A DNA stretch of 64,000 nt from Nitrospina sp. (GCA_018673915.1 JABHBK010000047.1:124001-188000); one strand, 5' to 3'; shown: positions 43,398 through 53,311, counted from the stretch's first letter. Numbers and translations: made by a program. Notes: generated by a model not told the origin, from the letters alone.

Positions 43398-45200
43398 ATG
43401 AAAACCTTATTAGTTTTTCCGGCGCAGTGGTATCCCACTCAGCCGTATTTAAGCACACCCTACCTGACCTCCTATTTGCGGGCCAAAGGCTGGGATGTGG
43501 AGCAAAGAGATTTCAATATAGCTTCTTACGAGCATTTTTTGTCGGCGCCGCTTTTGCAAAATGCTGAAAAATTGATGTCTCAACGTATGGAATCTCTCAA
43601 AAGCCAGGATTCATTGTCGATGAAGGAAAAGTCGCATCTGGATGTGCTGGCGATGGGATTAAAATTTTCCGACCGAATCATTGCGGGAGTTGAGGAGGCC
43701 AAATCGGTTCTCAGAACGCCGGAACGGTTTTTCGATTTTCCCAGCTATCAGCAGGCGGATATGGTGATTAAATCTGCTCTGAAACTGGTCTCCGATGCGC
43801 ACGCCCCGGCGGTTTTCAGTTTGTCTACCTTTGAAAGCGGAACCCGCGCGGAAGAGTCCACCTTCAGGGCGCATGAAGCTACCCGAGACAAGAAGACCAA
43901 TCCCTTCATTCATTTATATGAGAGCAATTTGATTCCGAGTGAAAATTGGCAGGACTACGATGTAGTCGGCATTTCCATTATAGGAATTTCGCAGATCATT
44001 CCGGGACTGACCCTGGCTCGACAACTTAAAGAAAAGTTTCCGCACCTGCATATTACCCTGGGTGGTCCCATATTCAGTGTTAACGCCGGCCAGTTGATCG
44101 GTCACCCTGAGTTTTTTGATGACTTCTGCCACAGTATTGTCACCTTTGAGGGGGAAGAGCCTATGCATAGATTGCTCACCGCACTCAAAGCCGGAGACGC
44201 GTTATCGACCGTGCCTAACTTGATCCATCTGGAAGAGCGGGAAGTGGTGCATAACAAGGAACGGGTGGAACTCAGGTTTGAAGAAATTCCCGGCCCGACC
44301 TTTGATGGGCTGCCGATGCATAGCTATCTATCTCCTTATCCGATCATTCCTGTTTTACAGAGCCGAGGTTGTTATTGGGGCAAGTGCACTTTTTGCACAC
44401 ATAGCTTCGTTTATGGACATCGATACGGTAAACAGAAAACCCATGCCATGGTTGATGAGCTGGAAGTGCTGATGAAAAAATACAATACAAAATATTTCAC
44501 CTTTTCCGATGAGGCGGTGTCCCCGCATTCGCTCAACGATGTTTCGGAACTGATGATAGAACGCGGGGTAGAAATCCGTTCTCTGGCATTGCTGAAATTT
44601 GAAAAAGTGATGGATGGTGAGTTGTTCGCGAAAATGAAAAAAGCCGGATTCATTTTCCTGATGTTCGGGCTGGAAAGCGCCAATGACAGGGTGCTGGCTC
44701 TCATCGATAAAGGGACTACCAAGGAAGTGGAAAAAGACGTTTTGATGAAGAGCCATAAGGCGGGAATCTGGAACCATTCGTTCCTGTTCTTCGGGTTCCC
44801 CACCGAAACCCGCCCGGAGGCGCAGGAGACCATCGACTTTCTTCGGGACAATCTGGATTCCATCCATTCTTTCGGGCCGGGAGTGTTCCTGTTGAATCGC
44901 GATTCCAGTTGCTACCAGTATCCGGAAAAGTTTTCCATCGAACGCATTATTGATGACCCAGATCGGAATATAGCTATGAACCTGGATTTTGTCGCGAAAG
45001 AAGGTATGTCGCGAGAAGAGGCGGGGGAGATGAACAGCGAATGCATCAGCATGGCAGAAGAGTTTTTTAAAACCCTGCATATTTGGGGAACTTTACCGCG
45101 GGAACACTTTCTACTTTATCTCGATAAGTTTGGCAAAGAATCTCTGGGTGGCAAACAGCCCCCGGCAGAAGAAGAGGAGCAAGTCCTTTGCCGAGCCTAA
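43398..45200 (+). CDS. Radical SAM protein with N-terminal cobalamin-binding-like domain (paralogue 1)
   Basis: A 600-residue protein. The N-terminal ~290 residues resemble a cobalamin-binding Rossmann domain (LVFPAQWYPTQPYLS; VVGISIIGISQI; LGGPIFSVNAG), though no DxHxxG lower-ligand motif is seen. The radical SAM core follows with the motif RGCYWGKCTFC, giving CX4CX2C spacing instead of the common CX3CX2C, then SAM-site words FSDEAVSPH and FLMFGLES. It probably methylates or rearranges an unidentified substrate. A closely related gene follows after a repeat-rich gap. Confidence 0.87.
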   Translation: MKTLLVFPAQWYPTQPYLSTPYLTSYLRAKGWDVEQRDFNIASYEHFLSAPLLQNAEKLMSQRMESLKSQDSLSMKEKSHLDVLAMGLKFSDRIIAGVEEAKSVLRTPERFFDFPSYQQADMVIKSALKLVSDAHAPAVFSLSTFESGTRAEESTFRAHEATRDKKTNPFIHLYESNLIPSENWQDYDVVGISIIGISQIIPGLTLARQLKEKFPHLHITLGGPIFSVNAGQLIGHPEFFDDFCHSIVTFEGEEPMHRLLTALKAGDALSTVPNLIHLEEREVVHNKERVELRFEEIPGPTFDGLPMHSYLSPYPIIPVLQSRGCYWGKCTFCTHSFVYGHRYGKQKTHAMVDELEVLMKKYNTKYFTFSDEAVSPHSLNDVSELMIERGVEIRSLALLKFEKVMDGELFAKMKKAGFIFLMFGLESANDRVLALIDKGTTKEVEKDVLMKSHKAGIWNHSFLFFGFPTETRPEAQETIDFLRDNLDSIHSFGPGVFLLNRDSSCYQYPEKFSIERIIDDPDRNIAMNLDFVAKEGMSREEAGEMNSECISMAEEFFKTLHIWGTLPREHFLLYLDKFGKESLGGKQPPAEEEEQVLCRA

Positions 45201-45206
45201 CCCCTT

Positions 45207-45346
45207 GGTACCCCTTCGGGGCATGAAGGCAAATGAGGGGGACATAACGCAGGGGAGGCAAATTGCAATAAGCTTTTACCCCTTCGGGGCACGAAGTCTA
45301 AGGTTAAATATCACGTCTGTTAGCAAAAAGTTGTCTCGGCTGATTG
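45207..45346 (+). repeat. Dispersed intergenic repeat, copy B (two hairpins)
   Basis: The longest copy: a first unit starts TACCCCTTCGGGGCATGAAG, a second begins GCAATAAGCTTTTACCCC at 45265 and runs into a block shared with copy A (29887-29969). The unit's CCCC/GGGG pairs can form a short hairpin on UUC. Confidence 0.8.
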
Positions 45347-45387
45347 CCATTGAAAAAAGTTTTGAATAACTGAGAGATCATTTTTAT

Positions 45388-47199
45388 ATGAGGTCATTAC
45401 TTTTATTTCCACCGGACTGGTTACCTTCCGAGCCTTACCTGAGCCTGCCTTCACTGGCCTCGGTTCTGCGCCCGGCGGGTCATGAGGTCTCACAACTCGA
45501 TGTCAATGTTGAGATGTATGACCTGTTTTTCAGTCCCAAATTTCTGGAGCATGTGGCCCAACGCATAAATAGCGAACGCAGCTACCTTCAGGAAATGGAA
45601 CCAAAGCGTGGCCTCGATGAAGAAGAGCAGGAGTTGTTGGAAAAGCTGCTCACCTGCACCCCGGAATTGTTTCAACAGTTTTCCGAAGATGTGGAAAAGG
45701 CCAAGAAAATCCTGCGCGGAAATACCTTTTACGATATTGATCAGCTGGAGTGGGCCACCAACTGCCTGCACCAGACCATGTCGCTGATCTCGCTCGGTTA
45801 TTATCCGGCGCAAATCTGTTTTCCTCCGATAGAAACCGATATCGTCTACAAACCGTTCATGTCGTCAGAAATTCTGGAAGCGGTCGATGACGACCAGATC
45901 AATGTCTATCGCGATGTTTACCGCATGTTGATTCGACCGGTGATGGAGCGCGAACGCCCTAGAATGGTCGGCATTTCGGTGGTGCAACAAAAACAACTTA
46001 TCGCCACCTTCACCTTCTGCAAAATGATCAAAGAAGAATTCCCCACAACGCATATCACTCTGGGCGGGAACATCATCACCCGTATCCGCGATACCCTGCC
46101 CGAGATGGAAGGGCTGTGGGAGTGGTTCGACACCGCCGTGGTGTACGAAGGCGAGTCGGCTTACCTCAAATTGACCGAGGCGGTGAAAAGCGGCGAGGAC
46201 TTTGCACAACTGCCTAACCTCATCTATAAAGACGACACGGGAATCCACACAAATAAAGAAGTTTGCTCCGAAGCATTGGCCGAACTGCCTCCGCCGGATT
46301 TTGATGGACTGCCGTTGGAAAAATATTTTGTGCCCAATCTCATCCTGCCCTATCTTGCGACGCGCGGGTGCTATTGGGGGCGCTGTACCTTCTGTGACCA
46401 TTTTCAGGGTTACGTCGAAGGGTTCCGTACCAAACAGGTCGATCACATTGTGCAAGAAATCAAATTCCTTAAAGAAAAATATGGCACCCGGTTTTTCCAT
46501 TTTACCGATGAGTCTTATCCCCCGGCATTGTTCCAGAAACTTTCGCGTAAGCTGATCGATGATAAGCTCGATATCGCATGGACCACACATATGCGGTTCG
46601 AAGAATCTTTATTGGAAGAACAGGTCTGGAAAGATGTAGCGGAATCGGGATGCAAATATCTGCATTTTGGTTATGAGTCGGGCAACCAACGCGTGCTCAA
46701 ACTCATGGACAAAGCCACCGAACTCGGTGCCATCGAAACCAATCTGCGCATGTCGTCCGAAGCGGGGATCTGGAATCACCTGATGGGATTTTTTGGTTTC
46801 CCCGGAGAGACCTCAGCAGAAGCCGATGACAGTAAAGCCTTCGTCGAGAAAAACTCAGCGCACATTCACTCACTCGGATTCATGACCTTCGTTCTGGGTA
46901 AATATAGCCCGATAGCGTTCGAGCCGGAGAAGTATGGCCTCACTTACTACAAAAATCCGGAATGGGATCTGGCACTCGACTACTACTTCACCACCAAAGA
47001 TGGACTCAGCATTCAGGAAGCTTTAGATGTGTTTGACGGATTCGAACGCAAGCACAATCCGAAATGGGATCTAAGAACCTGCGTCCGCGAATACATCTTC
47101 CTCTACATCGATAAATACGGATCGAATCATCTCCCGCAACTCGAAGTCACCGAAGAACAGCGCCAGCAAATGCAACACCCCGCCGTCGGTATGGTCTAA
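45388..47199 (+). CDS. Radical SAM protein with N-terminal cobalamin-binding-like domain (paralogue 2)
   Basis: A 603-residue paralogue of the preceding gene with the same layout: LLFPPDWLPSEPYLSLP at the start, VVQQKQLIA and LGGNIITRI in the binding domain, and RGCYWGRCTFCDH for the cluster (again CX4CX2C). FTDESYPP and YLHFGYES match the sister protein's words. The DNA looks more GC-rich than its neighbours, especially over 45850-47200, which may reflect different ancestry. Substrate unknown. Confidence 0.87.
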   Translation: MRSLLLFPPDWLPSEPYLSLPSLASVLRPAGHEVSQLDVNVEMYDLFFSPKFLEHVAQRINSERSYLQEMEPKRGLDEEEQELLEKLLTCTPELFQQFSEDVEKAKKILRGNTFYDIDQLEWATNCLHQTMSLISLGYYPAQICFPPIETDIVYKPFMSSEILEAVDDDQINVYRDVYRMLIRPVMERERPRMVGISVVQQKQLIATFTFCKMIKEEFPTTHITLGGNIITRIRDTLPEMEGLWEWFDTAVVYEGESAYLKLTEAVKSGEDFAQLPNLIYKDDTGIHTNKEVCSEALAELPPPDFDGLPLEKYFVPNLILPYLATRGCYWGRCTFCDHFQGYVEGFRTKQVDHIVQEIKFLKEKYGTRFFHFTDESYPPALFQKLSRKLIDDKLDIAWTTHMRFEESLLEEQVWKDVAESGCKYLHFGYESGNQRVLKLMDKATELGAIETNLRMSSEAGIWNHLMGFFGFPGETSAEADDSKAFVEKNSAHIHSLGFMTFVLGKYSPIAFEPEKYGLTYYKNPEWDLALDYYFTTKDGLSIQEALDVFDGFERKHNPKWDLRTCVREYIFLYIDKYGSNHLPQLEVTEEQRQQMQHPAVGMV

Positions 47200-47468
47200 C
47201 TGCTAGCCGCAGGGGCAACTGCAATAGCGCACTCTGCAGTTAATACCCCTCCTCCTAAAAAGAGAGCTTAAATGGTGTTTCCTTATTTTTCACAGGAAGC
47301 GATGCCAAACTCCATGTCTACTAGTATTTCCGCTGCTTATTTATGCAAGGTTTTGAAAATATTTGAGTTGGAAAGAGTCAAATACTCCTCACGTCGTTTT
47401 AAATCTCACCTATGTTGGTAATAATGTGTGAAAATGGTTCTCCATTCCTCACACTACCCTGAGAAAAA

Positions 47469-49262
47469 TTGGAAAACAAAAAACGAAAATTCAGTATTGT
47501 TCTGCTCAAGCCTTCGCACTATGACGATGAGGGTTACGTGATTCAATGGTTTCGCTCATCGATGCCAGCAAATACACTGGCTTGCCTTTACGGTTCAGCG
47601 TTGGATTGCAATAAGGAGCAGGTTTTAGGAAAAAACGTTGAATTGGAAATTCATGCTTTTGACGAAGCAAATACCCACATCAATTCGAAAAAAATTGCTT
47701 CTCTTATAGAAAGTGCAGACGACGGGATGCTGATGCTTGTCGGTGTGCAATCTAATCAATTTCCGCATGCTTTGGATATTGCTATTCCTTTGCGTGAACG
47801 GGGAATCAAAGTTGCTATTGGTGGTTTTCATGTTTCGGGCACGATGGCGATGATCAAGGAGCGCGATGTTTACGTTCAAAAGGCGTTAGACATTGGCGTA
47901 TCAATATTTGCAGGTGAAGCCGAAGGTCGATTCGGACAAGTATTGTTGGATGCGGTGAACGATGAACTAAAACCTGTTTATAACTTTTTAGAAGATTTGC
48001 CAGACATCAATAATGTCGAAATGCCTTTTCTTCCGACAGAGAAAATACGTCTCACGGCAGGTCGAACAACGAGTTTGGACGCCGGACGCGGTTGCCCTTT
48101 TACCTGTTCGTTTTGTACGATCATAAATGTGCAAGGTCAGAAATCAAGGCAGCGCTCGGTCGAAAGCATTGAACATATAATTCGTGAAAATGTCGAGCAA
48201 GGCATAAAATCGTTTTTTATTTCCGATGATAATTTTGCGCGAAACAAAGATTGGGAAATAATTTTAGATAAGTTTATTGAGTTGCGTGAAGTCGAGAAAA
48301 TGAAACTTGGCTTTACCCTTCAAGTGGATACACTTTGCAACCAATTGCCAAACTTTGTCGAAAAGTCCAAGCGTGCTGGTGTCAAACGAGTTTTCATTGG
48401 ATTAGAAAATATTAATCCCGATTCGCTTGCGGGTGCTAGCAAGCGGCAGAATAAAATCACCGATTATAGGACTATGCTACTCGCCTGGAAAAAGGTGGGG
48501 GTGATAACTTGTTGTGGTTATATATTGGGTTTCCCCAACGATACGCGGGAATCAATTTTGCGCGACATCGAAATTATTAAGAGAGAATTGCCTGTAGATT
48601 TGCTGGAATTTTTCTATCTTACTCCATTTCCCGGTTCGGAAGATCATCAGAAATTACACACTGCCGGAATTGCAATGGATGAAGATTTAAACCAATACGA
48701 TGCGAATCATGCCGTTACTGCGCATCCGAAAATGTCGAAAGAGACCTGGGAAGAAGCTTGTCGCGAAGCGTGGAAAGCTTATTATACGTATGAGCATATC
48801 GAAACACTTATAAGGCGCGCGATTGCATCAGGCACCAGCCCGGGCAAGGTTATGGCATTAATAACCTGGTTTAAAGGTTGTGTGCACATCGAAAAAACCC
48901 ACCCCCTCGAAGGCGGATATTTTCGCCGTAAATCCCGTAGAGACCGGCGCCCTACTTTGCCGATTGAATCCCCTTTTGTTTTTTACCCAAAGTTTTTTGC
49001 AGAAATCATTTGGAAGCATGTGTGCTGGATCACGCTTGCGATTCGATTACGTCTGATTTATCGAAAGGTTCGAAAGGACCCGAAAAACAGGGAATACATG
49101 GATTTGGCGTTAGAGCCTGTGAACGAAAACGAAACTGAAACACTCGATCTTTTCAAATCCGAGGCCGCCATTAATTTTGTCGAAAAACGTAATCGTTTCC
49201 AAAAAATGCGGCAAAGCGGAACCCAAAAAAATAAAGCTCCTCTAGTCAAAACCAATCCATAA
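47469..49262 (+). CDS. B12-binding-like radical SAM protein, CX3CX2C type
   Basis: A 597-residue protein of a different radical SAM branch. A Rossmann-like domain comes first (VLLKPSHYDDEGYVIQWF; VAIGGFHVSG), then the cluster motif GRGCPFTCSFCTI near residue 210 with normal spacing, then FISDDNFARN and RVFIGLENINPDS. A C-terminal ~150-residue region (YYTYEHIETLIRRAI, then Arg/Lys-rich) is characteristic of the group. The start is a TTG at 47469; no suitable ATG exists before the conserved region. Product unknown. Confidence 0.82.
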   Translation: MENKKRKFSIVLLKPSHYDDEGYVIQWFRSSMPANTLACLYGSALDCNKEQVLGKNVELEIHAFDEANTHINSKKIASLIESADDGMLMLVGVQSNQFPHALDIAIPLRERGIKVAIGGFHVSGTMAMIKERDVYVQKALDIGVSIFAGEAEGRFGQVLLDAVNDELKPVYNFLEDLPDINNVEMPFLPTEKIRLTAGRTTSLDAGRGCPFTCSFCTIINVQGQKSRQRSVESIEHIIRENVEQGIKSFFISDDNFARNKDWEIILDKFIELREVEKMKLGFTLQVDTLCNQLPNFVEKSKRAGVKRVFIGLENINPDSLAGASKRQNKITDYRTMLLAWKKVGVITCCGYILGFPNDTRESILRDIEIIKRELPVDLLEFFYLTPFPGSEDHQKLHTAGIAMDEDLNQYDANHAVTAHPKMSKETWEEACREAWKAYYTYEHIETLIRRAIASGTSPGKVMALITWFKGCVHIEKTHPLEGGYFRRKSRRDRRPTLPIESPFVFYPKFFAEIIWKHVCWITLAIRLRLIYRKVRKDPKNREYMDLALEPVNENETETLDLFKSEAAINFVEKRNRFQKMRQSGTQKNKAPLVKTNP

Positions 49263-49290
49263 AGAACGTTGGGTTTATCCCGGCTCGCGG

Positions 49291-50661
49291 CTATTTGCCG
49301 ATGCAGAATTGGCCGAATATTTTATCGAGCAGGTCTTCTTCGAAAGTTTTACCGAGGATGATTCCCAAATGATCCATTGCCAGGGAGACATCAACCGCTA
49401 CCAGCTCTTCGGATAAACCTTCACTCAAACTATTCACAGCGTTGTGCAGGGAATGAGCCGCTTGTTGCAAATGGTCTCTATGACGTTCGCGGGTGATGAT
49501 GGGGGATTCTCCCGCGCGTTCTCCGCTCGTGGCTTTTTGGTAGAGGGCTTCTTGTAACGCACCGAATCCGTTGAGCGTTTTAGCCGACAGGGTGAGAGGA
49601 TGTTCTTCTACTAAAAAATTTTGGATTTGGTCGGACTGCCAGGCAGAGGGCAGGTCGGATTTATTCAGCACCACCAGCTTTGGTTTATCCCCCACTTCTT
49701 TCATCAGCAGTTTGTCGTTGTCATCAAGCGGTTCGGAGGCATCGAAGATCACCAATGCCAGGTCGGCTTTTTCGAGAGACGCGCGGGTTCTTTGTATGCC
49801 TTGTTCTTCGATCACTTCAGGATTATCCCGCAGTCCTGCTGAGTCGATGATGACGATATGGATATCTTTGATGCGTGCCCGTTCTTCCAGCGTGTCGCGG
49901 GTTGTCCCGGCGATGGGGGTGACGATGGCGCGGTCTTGTTGCAGGAGCGCATTGAGCAGGCTGGACTTGCCGACATTGGGTTTACCGACCAGCGTGACCC
50001 GCATTCCTTCTCGAACAATTTTCCCGTGGCGAAAGGTGTCTACCAGCCCTCTTAACTCTTGCTCGACCTGTTGGATATTTTTCTGCGTGGTGTCGCGCGA
50101 TTCGAAGGTGAGCCCATCTTCTGAAAAATCTATTGAGGCTTCTAACTGGGCCTGCGCGTTCAATAAATTTTGGTGCAGCGTATTGAGTCTGCGTGAGAGT
50201 CCGCCTTTGAGTTGTGACAGGGCAGAGTTGAGCGCTCTGTCGGAAGCGGACTCGATGACATCGGCGACGGCTTCGGCCTGAGTCAGGTCGAGCCTTCCAT
50301 TGGTGAACGCACGGCGGGTGAATTCCCCCGGCTGGGCTAACCGAGCTCCTTGCGCTAAAACCAATTCTAGAATTTTTGCCGTGATTAATGTTCCGCCATG
50401 AGCGCTGATCTCTATGACATCCTCGGCGGTATAACTTTTTGGGGCTTTAAAAAAAGTAAGCAGGACTTCATCCACACATTGTCCGGTGTCCGGATTGCGG
50501 ATTTCGCCGAATGCCACTTTTTGCGGAGTAAGCTCTGACTTGCCCGGTGCGGAATGGAACAGGGCTACGGCAATGGTTAAAGCGTCCTTGCCGCTTATTC
50601 GTATGATGCCGAGTCCGCCTTCACCGGGGGGCGTAGCGAGTGCTGTAATGGTATCGTTCAT
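49291..50661 (-). CDS. mnmE: tRNA modification GTPase MnmE
   Basis: A 456-residue GTPase that with MnmG installs the carboxymethylaminomethyl group at tRNA wobble U34. The N-terminal folate-binding domain starts MNDTITALATPPGEGGLGIIR; the G domain has GKPNVGKSSL, IDSAGLRD and NKSD; the C-terminus ends CIGK, with the catalytic Cys. It is the last gene of the rpmH-rnpA-yidD-yidC-mnmE cluster, 104 bases after yidC. Confidence 0.97.
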   Translation of the reverse strand: MNDTITALATPPGEGGLGIIRISGKDALTIAVALFHSAPGKSELTPQKVAFGEIRNPDTGQCVDEVLLTFFKAPKSYTAEDVIEISAHGGTLITAKILELVLAQGARLAQPGEFTRRAFTNGRLDLTQAEAVADVIESASDRALNSALSQLKGGLSRRLNTLHQNLLNAQAQLEASIDFSEDGLTFESRDTTQKNIQQVEQELRGLVDTFRHGKIVREGMRVTLVGKPNVGKSSLLNALLQQDRAIVTPIAGTTRDTLEERARIKDIHIVIIDSAGLRDNPEVIEEQGIQRTRASLEKADLALVIFDASEPLDDNDKLLMKEVGDKPKLVVLNKSDLPSAWQSDQIQNFLVEEHPLTLSAKTLNGFGALQEALYQKATSGERAGESPIITRERHRDHLQQAAHSLHNAVNSLSEGLSEELVAVDVSLAMDHLGIILGKTFEEDLLDKIFGQFCIGK

Positions 50662-50765
50662 TGCCCATCACATTAGCAGATAAAAGCAGACTGCAAAAGC
50701 CCATTAAGCCGAGATAGTTATCTCTTGCCAAAAGGAGCCCTAGCATTTGGCCTCACGCCTAGCGA

Positions 50766-52403
50766 TTAATCCTTGGCAACGTGGTAAATGTAGTATTGCT
50801 GGGAGATGGTCAGGATATTGTTGACGGTCCAGTAGATGACGAGTCCAGATGGGAACGAAATGAACAGAAAGGTGAACACGATGGGAAGAAACATCATGAT
50901 TTTTTGTTGCATGGGATCGCCCATGGATGGGGTCAACTTTTGTTGCAGGAACATGGTGGCACCCATGACAACGGGAAAAACATAATAGGGATCCGCCACG
51001 GAAAGATCAGTGATCCACAACATGAACGGTGCACCGCGAAGTTCGATGGAAAAGAACAGGGCGTGGTACAGGGCGATGAATACGGGAATCTGCAACAGCA
51101 TGGGCAAACAACCACCAACTGGATTCACCTTATGTTTTTTGTACAGTTCCATCATTTCGGCATTCATTTTCTGCCGGTCGTCTTTATTTCTTTCCTGAAT
51201 AATTTTCACATAAGGCTGAACCTTCTGCATTCCCTTCATGGACTTGAAACTTTTATGGGTCAGCGGGAAAAACAGTAACTTAATGATGATGGTCATGAAG
51301 ATGATCGACCAGCCATAGTTGTGGGTGAGCCCGTAGAAATAGGCCAGAACTTTAAGAAGGGGTTTAACGAGAAACGCAAACTTGTTACCGAACCAGCCGT
51401 AATCAATCATCCTTACCAGGTGGTGGCCTTTGTTTTCCAAAATTTCCAGCTCTTTAGTGCCGGCATAAAACATAAACTGTGCACTGGCGGAAGATTGAAC
51501 GGATTCGAATTCCAGTCCGACAAAGGTTTGGTCTTTTTCTTTAAGAACCAGCCCTGCTTTGGTTCCTTGTTGAGGAATGAGTGCAGACCCAAAATATTTA
51601 TTTTGGAAAGCTGCCCATTTAAGATCTCCCTTGTAGTAGACCGTATCGTGAATATCCTCAGGGGGGTTTTCGATGCGTTCATTATTTACGAATACCGTGG
51701 CACCGGAAAAGACGATGTAATCCGTTTGCGATGCAATTTTTCCTCCCATGCCGGGTCCTAACACAACATCGTATTGCAGGTTTCTGGCAGCCAGGGATGG
51801 GGCAGAAATTTGCGTGTCCAACTCCACCATGAAATCGTTGTAGTGGAAGACATAAGTTCGAGTGACCTTTATTCCTGACGAGTGGTTCAAGGTCAGGGTC
51901 AGCTTTCCCTCAGGAATGCTTTCATCCAGAACGATGGAAGTTGTCGAAGCCTCATAATGAGCGTTTTGCAAAATGGATGTTATCTCAGGGTCGTTGGCTC
52001 GCAGAGCCAGCGCTGGGGTCAGGTGGTCGGGGTTGTTAATCAAGTCGATAATGTCGCCACTATCATTTTTAAATCTTGGCAATTCCAGTTGTTTCAATAC
52101 CCCGCCGCGGTTACTGATAACAAAATGTGATTTTCCGGTGGAAACCTGAATAAGAACTTCTTCTCCAGGAAAAGGGTTAGCCGGAATCGGAATTGGGGTA
52201 ACGGGTTGCACAGAATTGGACTGCGGCAAAACAGAAGGTGTGGAACCGGGCGCCCTGGGTGGGAGTGCCTGGGCATCAACGGGGACATCTTCCATTCCCG
52301 GTTCTTTTACCGGCAGAGGGCCTTGAACTTGCGCCAGAAAATAGCCCCAGCCTACAAATACCCCCAGAGACAGAACAAACGCAAGCAATAATCTATTTTC
52401 CAA
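50766..52403 (-). CDS. yidC: Membrane protein insertase YidC
   Basis: A 545-residue Gram-negative-type YidC: an N-terminal transmembrane anchor (MENRLLLAFVLSLGVFVGW), a large periplasmic domain (~30-340) preceded by a Pro-rich linker, and the five-helix insertase core (~345-545) with NYGWSIIFMTIIIKLLFFP and PVFIALYHALF. It inserts membrane proteins alone or with SecYEG. It lies between yidD and mnmE in the conserved order. Confidence 0.97.
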   Translation of the reverse strand: MENRLLLAFVLSLGVFVGWGYFLAQVQGPLPVKEPGMEDVPVDAQALPPRAPGSTPSVLPQSNSVQPVTPIPIPANPFPGEEVLIQVSTGKSHFVISNRGGVLKQLELPRFKNDSGDIIDLINNPDHLTPALALRANDPEITSILQNAHYEASTTSIVLDESIPEGKLTLTLNHSSGIKVTRTYVFHYNDFMVELDTQISAPSLAARNLQYDVVLGPGMGGKIASQTDYIVFSGATVFVNNERIENPPEDIHDTVYYKGDLKWAAFQNKYFGSALIPQQGTKAGLVLKEKDQTFVGLEFESVQSSASAQFMFYAGTKELEILENKGHHLVRMIDYGWFGNKFAFLVKPLLKVLAYFYGLTHNYGWSIIFMTIIIKLLFFPLTHKSFKSMKGMQKVQPYVKIIQERNKDDRQKMNAEMMELYKKHKVNPVGGCLPMLLQIPVFIALYHALFFSIELRGAPFMLWITDLSVADPYYVFPVVMGATMFLQQKLTPSMGDPMQQKIMMFLPIVFTFLFISFPSGLVIYWTVNNILTISQQYYIYHVAKD

Positions 52404-52444
52404 GTTGAATCTCCGACCGAATCCTGTTTTGTTAAGCCTTCAAT

Positions 52445-52657
52445 TTATTTCAAAGGGTCTGTCCCACCATCATGATAGGGGTGGCATTTTAAAAGTCTGC
52501 TAATAATTAGTCGTGTTGCTCTGAAAAGAGAGTAACGATCTAAAGCTTGGGCAGCATATTCCGAGCAACTGGGATGAAACCGGCAAGCCGGTAAAAACAG
52601 GGGCGAAATCCACCGTTGATAACCACGAATTATTTTAAGGAAAATCTGGTTTAACAT
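52445..52657 (-). CDS. yidD: Membrane protein insertion efficiency factor YidD
   Basis: A 70-residue YidD protein. The core CRFHPSCSEYAAQAL and the C-terminal KCHPYHDGGTDPL are diagnostic. An amphipathic N-terminal helix attaches it to the inner membrane near YidC. It sits 41 bases upstream of yidC and 40 bases downstream of rnpA. Confidence 0.95.
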   Translation of the reverse strand: MLNQIFLKIIRGYQRWISPLFLPACRFHPSCSEYAAQALDRYSLFRATRLIISRLLKCHPYHDGGTDPLK

Positions 52658-52697
52658 GGAGGATGGATTGCTCTGGCCTTGGGTCTGGTGTTTGAAT

Positions 52698-53042
52698 TCA
52701 TCTTTCGGTTAGAAGGGCGTTTGAAAGTTTTTTTTCAATCACCCGGTGGGGAAGCGTGACCATGTCTTTCCCTGATATAACTACGATATCCAGAGCGGGC
52801 TCTATGCGATGTTTGATCTGGCGAAAAACCTCGCGGATTCTTCGCTTTGCTCGATTTCGGGCAACCGCGTTTCCTATTTTTTTTGAGGCGATGATCCCCA
52901 ACCTCTTCCTACCTAATTCATTAGGAATGGAAAAGATAATGCACAATCTATCTACCCTGTTTTTTTTCCCTTCATCCATGACCTTTTTAAACTCTGGCCG
53001 TTTGGCCAGGCGTTCGGTTTTTTTGAAAGAGAAATCTTGCAT
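52698..53042 (-). CDS. rnpA: Ribonuclease P protein component
   Basis: A 114-residue basic protein that assists the RNase P RNA in tRNA 5' maturation. The signature RNRAKRRIREVFRQ-type segment (here NAVARNRAKRRIREVFRQ) near residue 60 is clear, and the N-terminus FKKTERLAKRPEFKKV is typical. It is 33 bases after rpmH on the same strand. Confidence 0.95.
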   Translation of the reverse strand: MQDFSFKKTERLAKRPEFKKVMDEGKKNRVDRLCIIFSIPNELGRKRLGIIASKKIGNAVARNRAKRRIREVFRQIKHRIEPALDIVVISGKDMVTLPHRVIEKKLSNALLTER

Positions 53043-53075
53043 CTACTCGATGTTCCCCGCAGAGGTTCTCTGCAA

Positions 53076-53210
53076 TTAGACCGTCAAGCGCTTCCTGCCT
53101 TTTCGCCGGCGGTTGGCTAACACGCGTCTTCCCCCAACGGTAGAACTTCGTTTACGGAAGCCGTGTACTCGTTTTCGTTTGATGTTGCTGGGTTGAAAAG
53201 TTCTTTTCAT
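53076..53210 (-). CDS. rpmH: 50S ribosomal protein L34
   Basis: A 44-residue L34, starting [18 protein letters not shown] and ending GRKRLTV, the standard length and composition. It is the first gene of the conserved rpmH-rnpA-yidD-yidC-mnmE cluster. AGGA lies about six bases before the ATG. No dnaA or DnaA box was seen upstream, so the cluster gives no origin here. Confidence 0.97.
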   Translation of the reverse strand: MKRTFQPSNIKRKRVHGFRKRSSTVGGRRVLANRRRKGRKRLTV

Positions 53211-53311
53211 GAATCTGTCCTAAAAAAATCTTATAAAATGCGAAAATCCCGCCTTACTCCTACCAAAACAGATGGTTAGACAACCGGAGATAATACGGGA
53301 AGGTTTGGAGG

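Noticed and set aside
45201-45387. CRISPR array suggested by repeated GGGG/CCCC hairpins
   Set aside because: Only two hairpin units, no equal spacers, and related copies are dispersed over more than 20 kb; it is an interspersed repeat.
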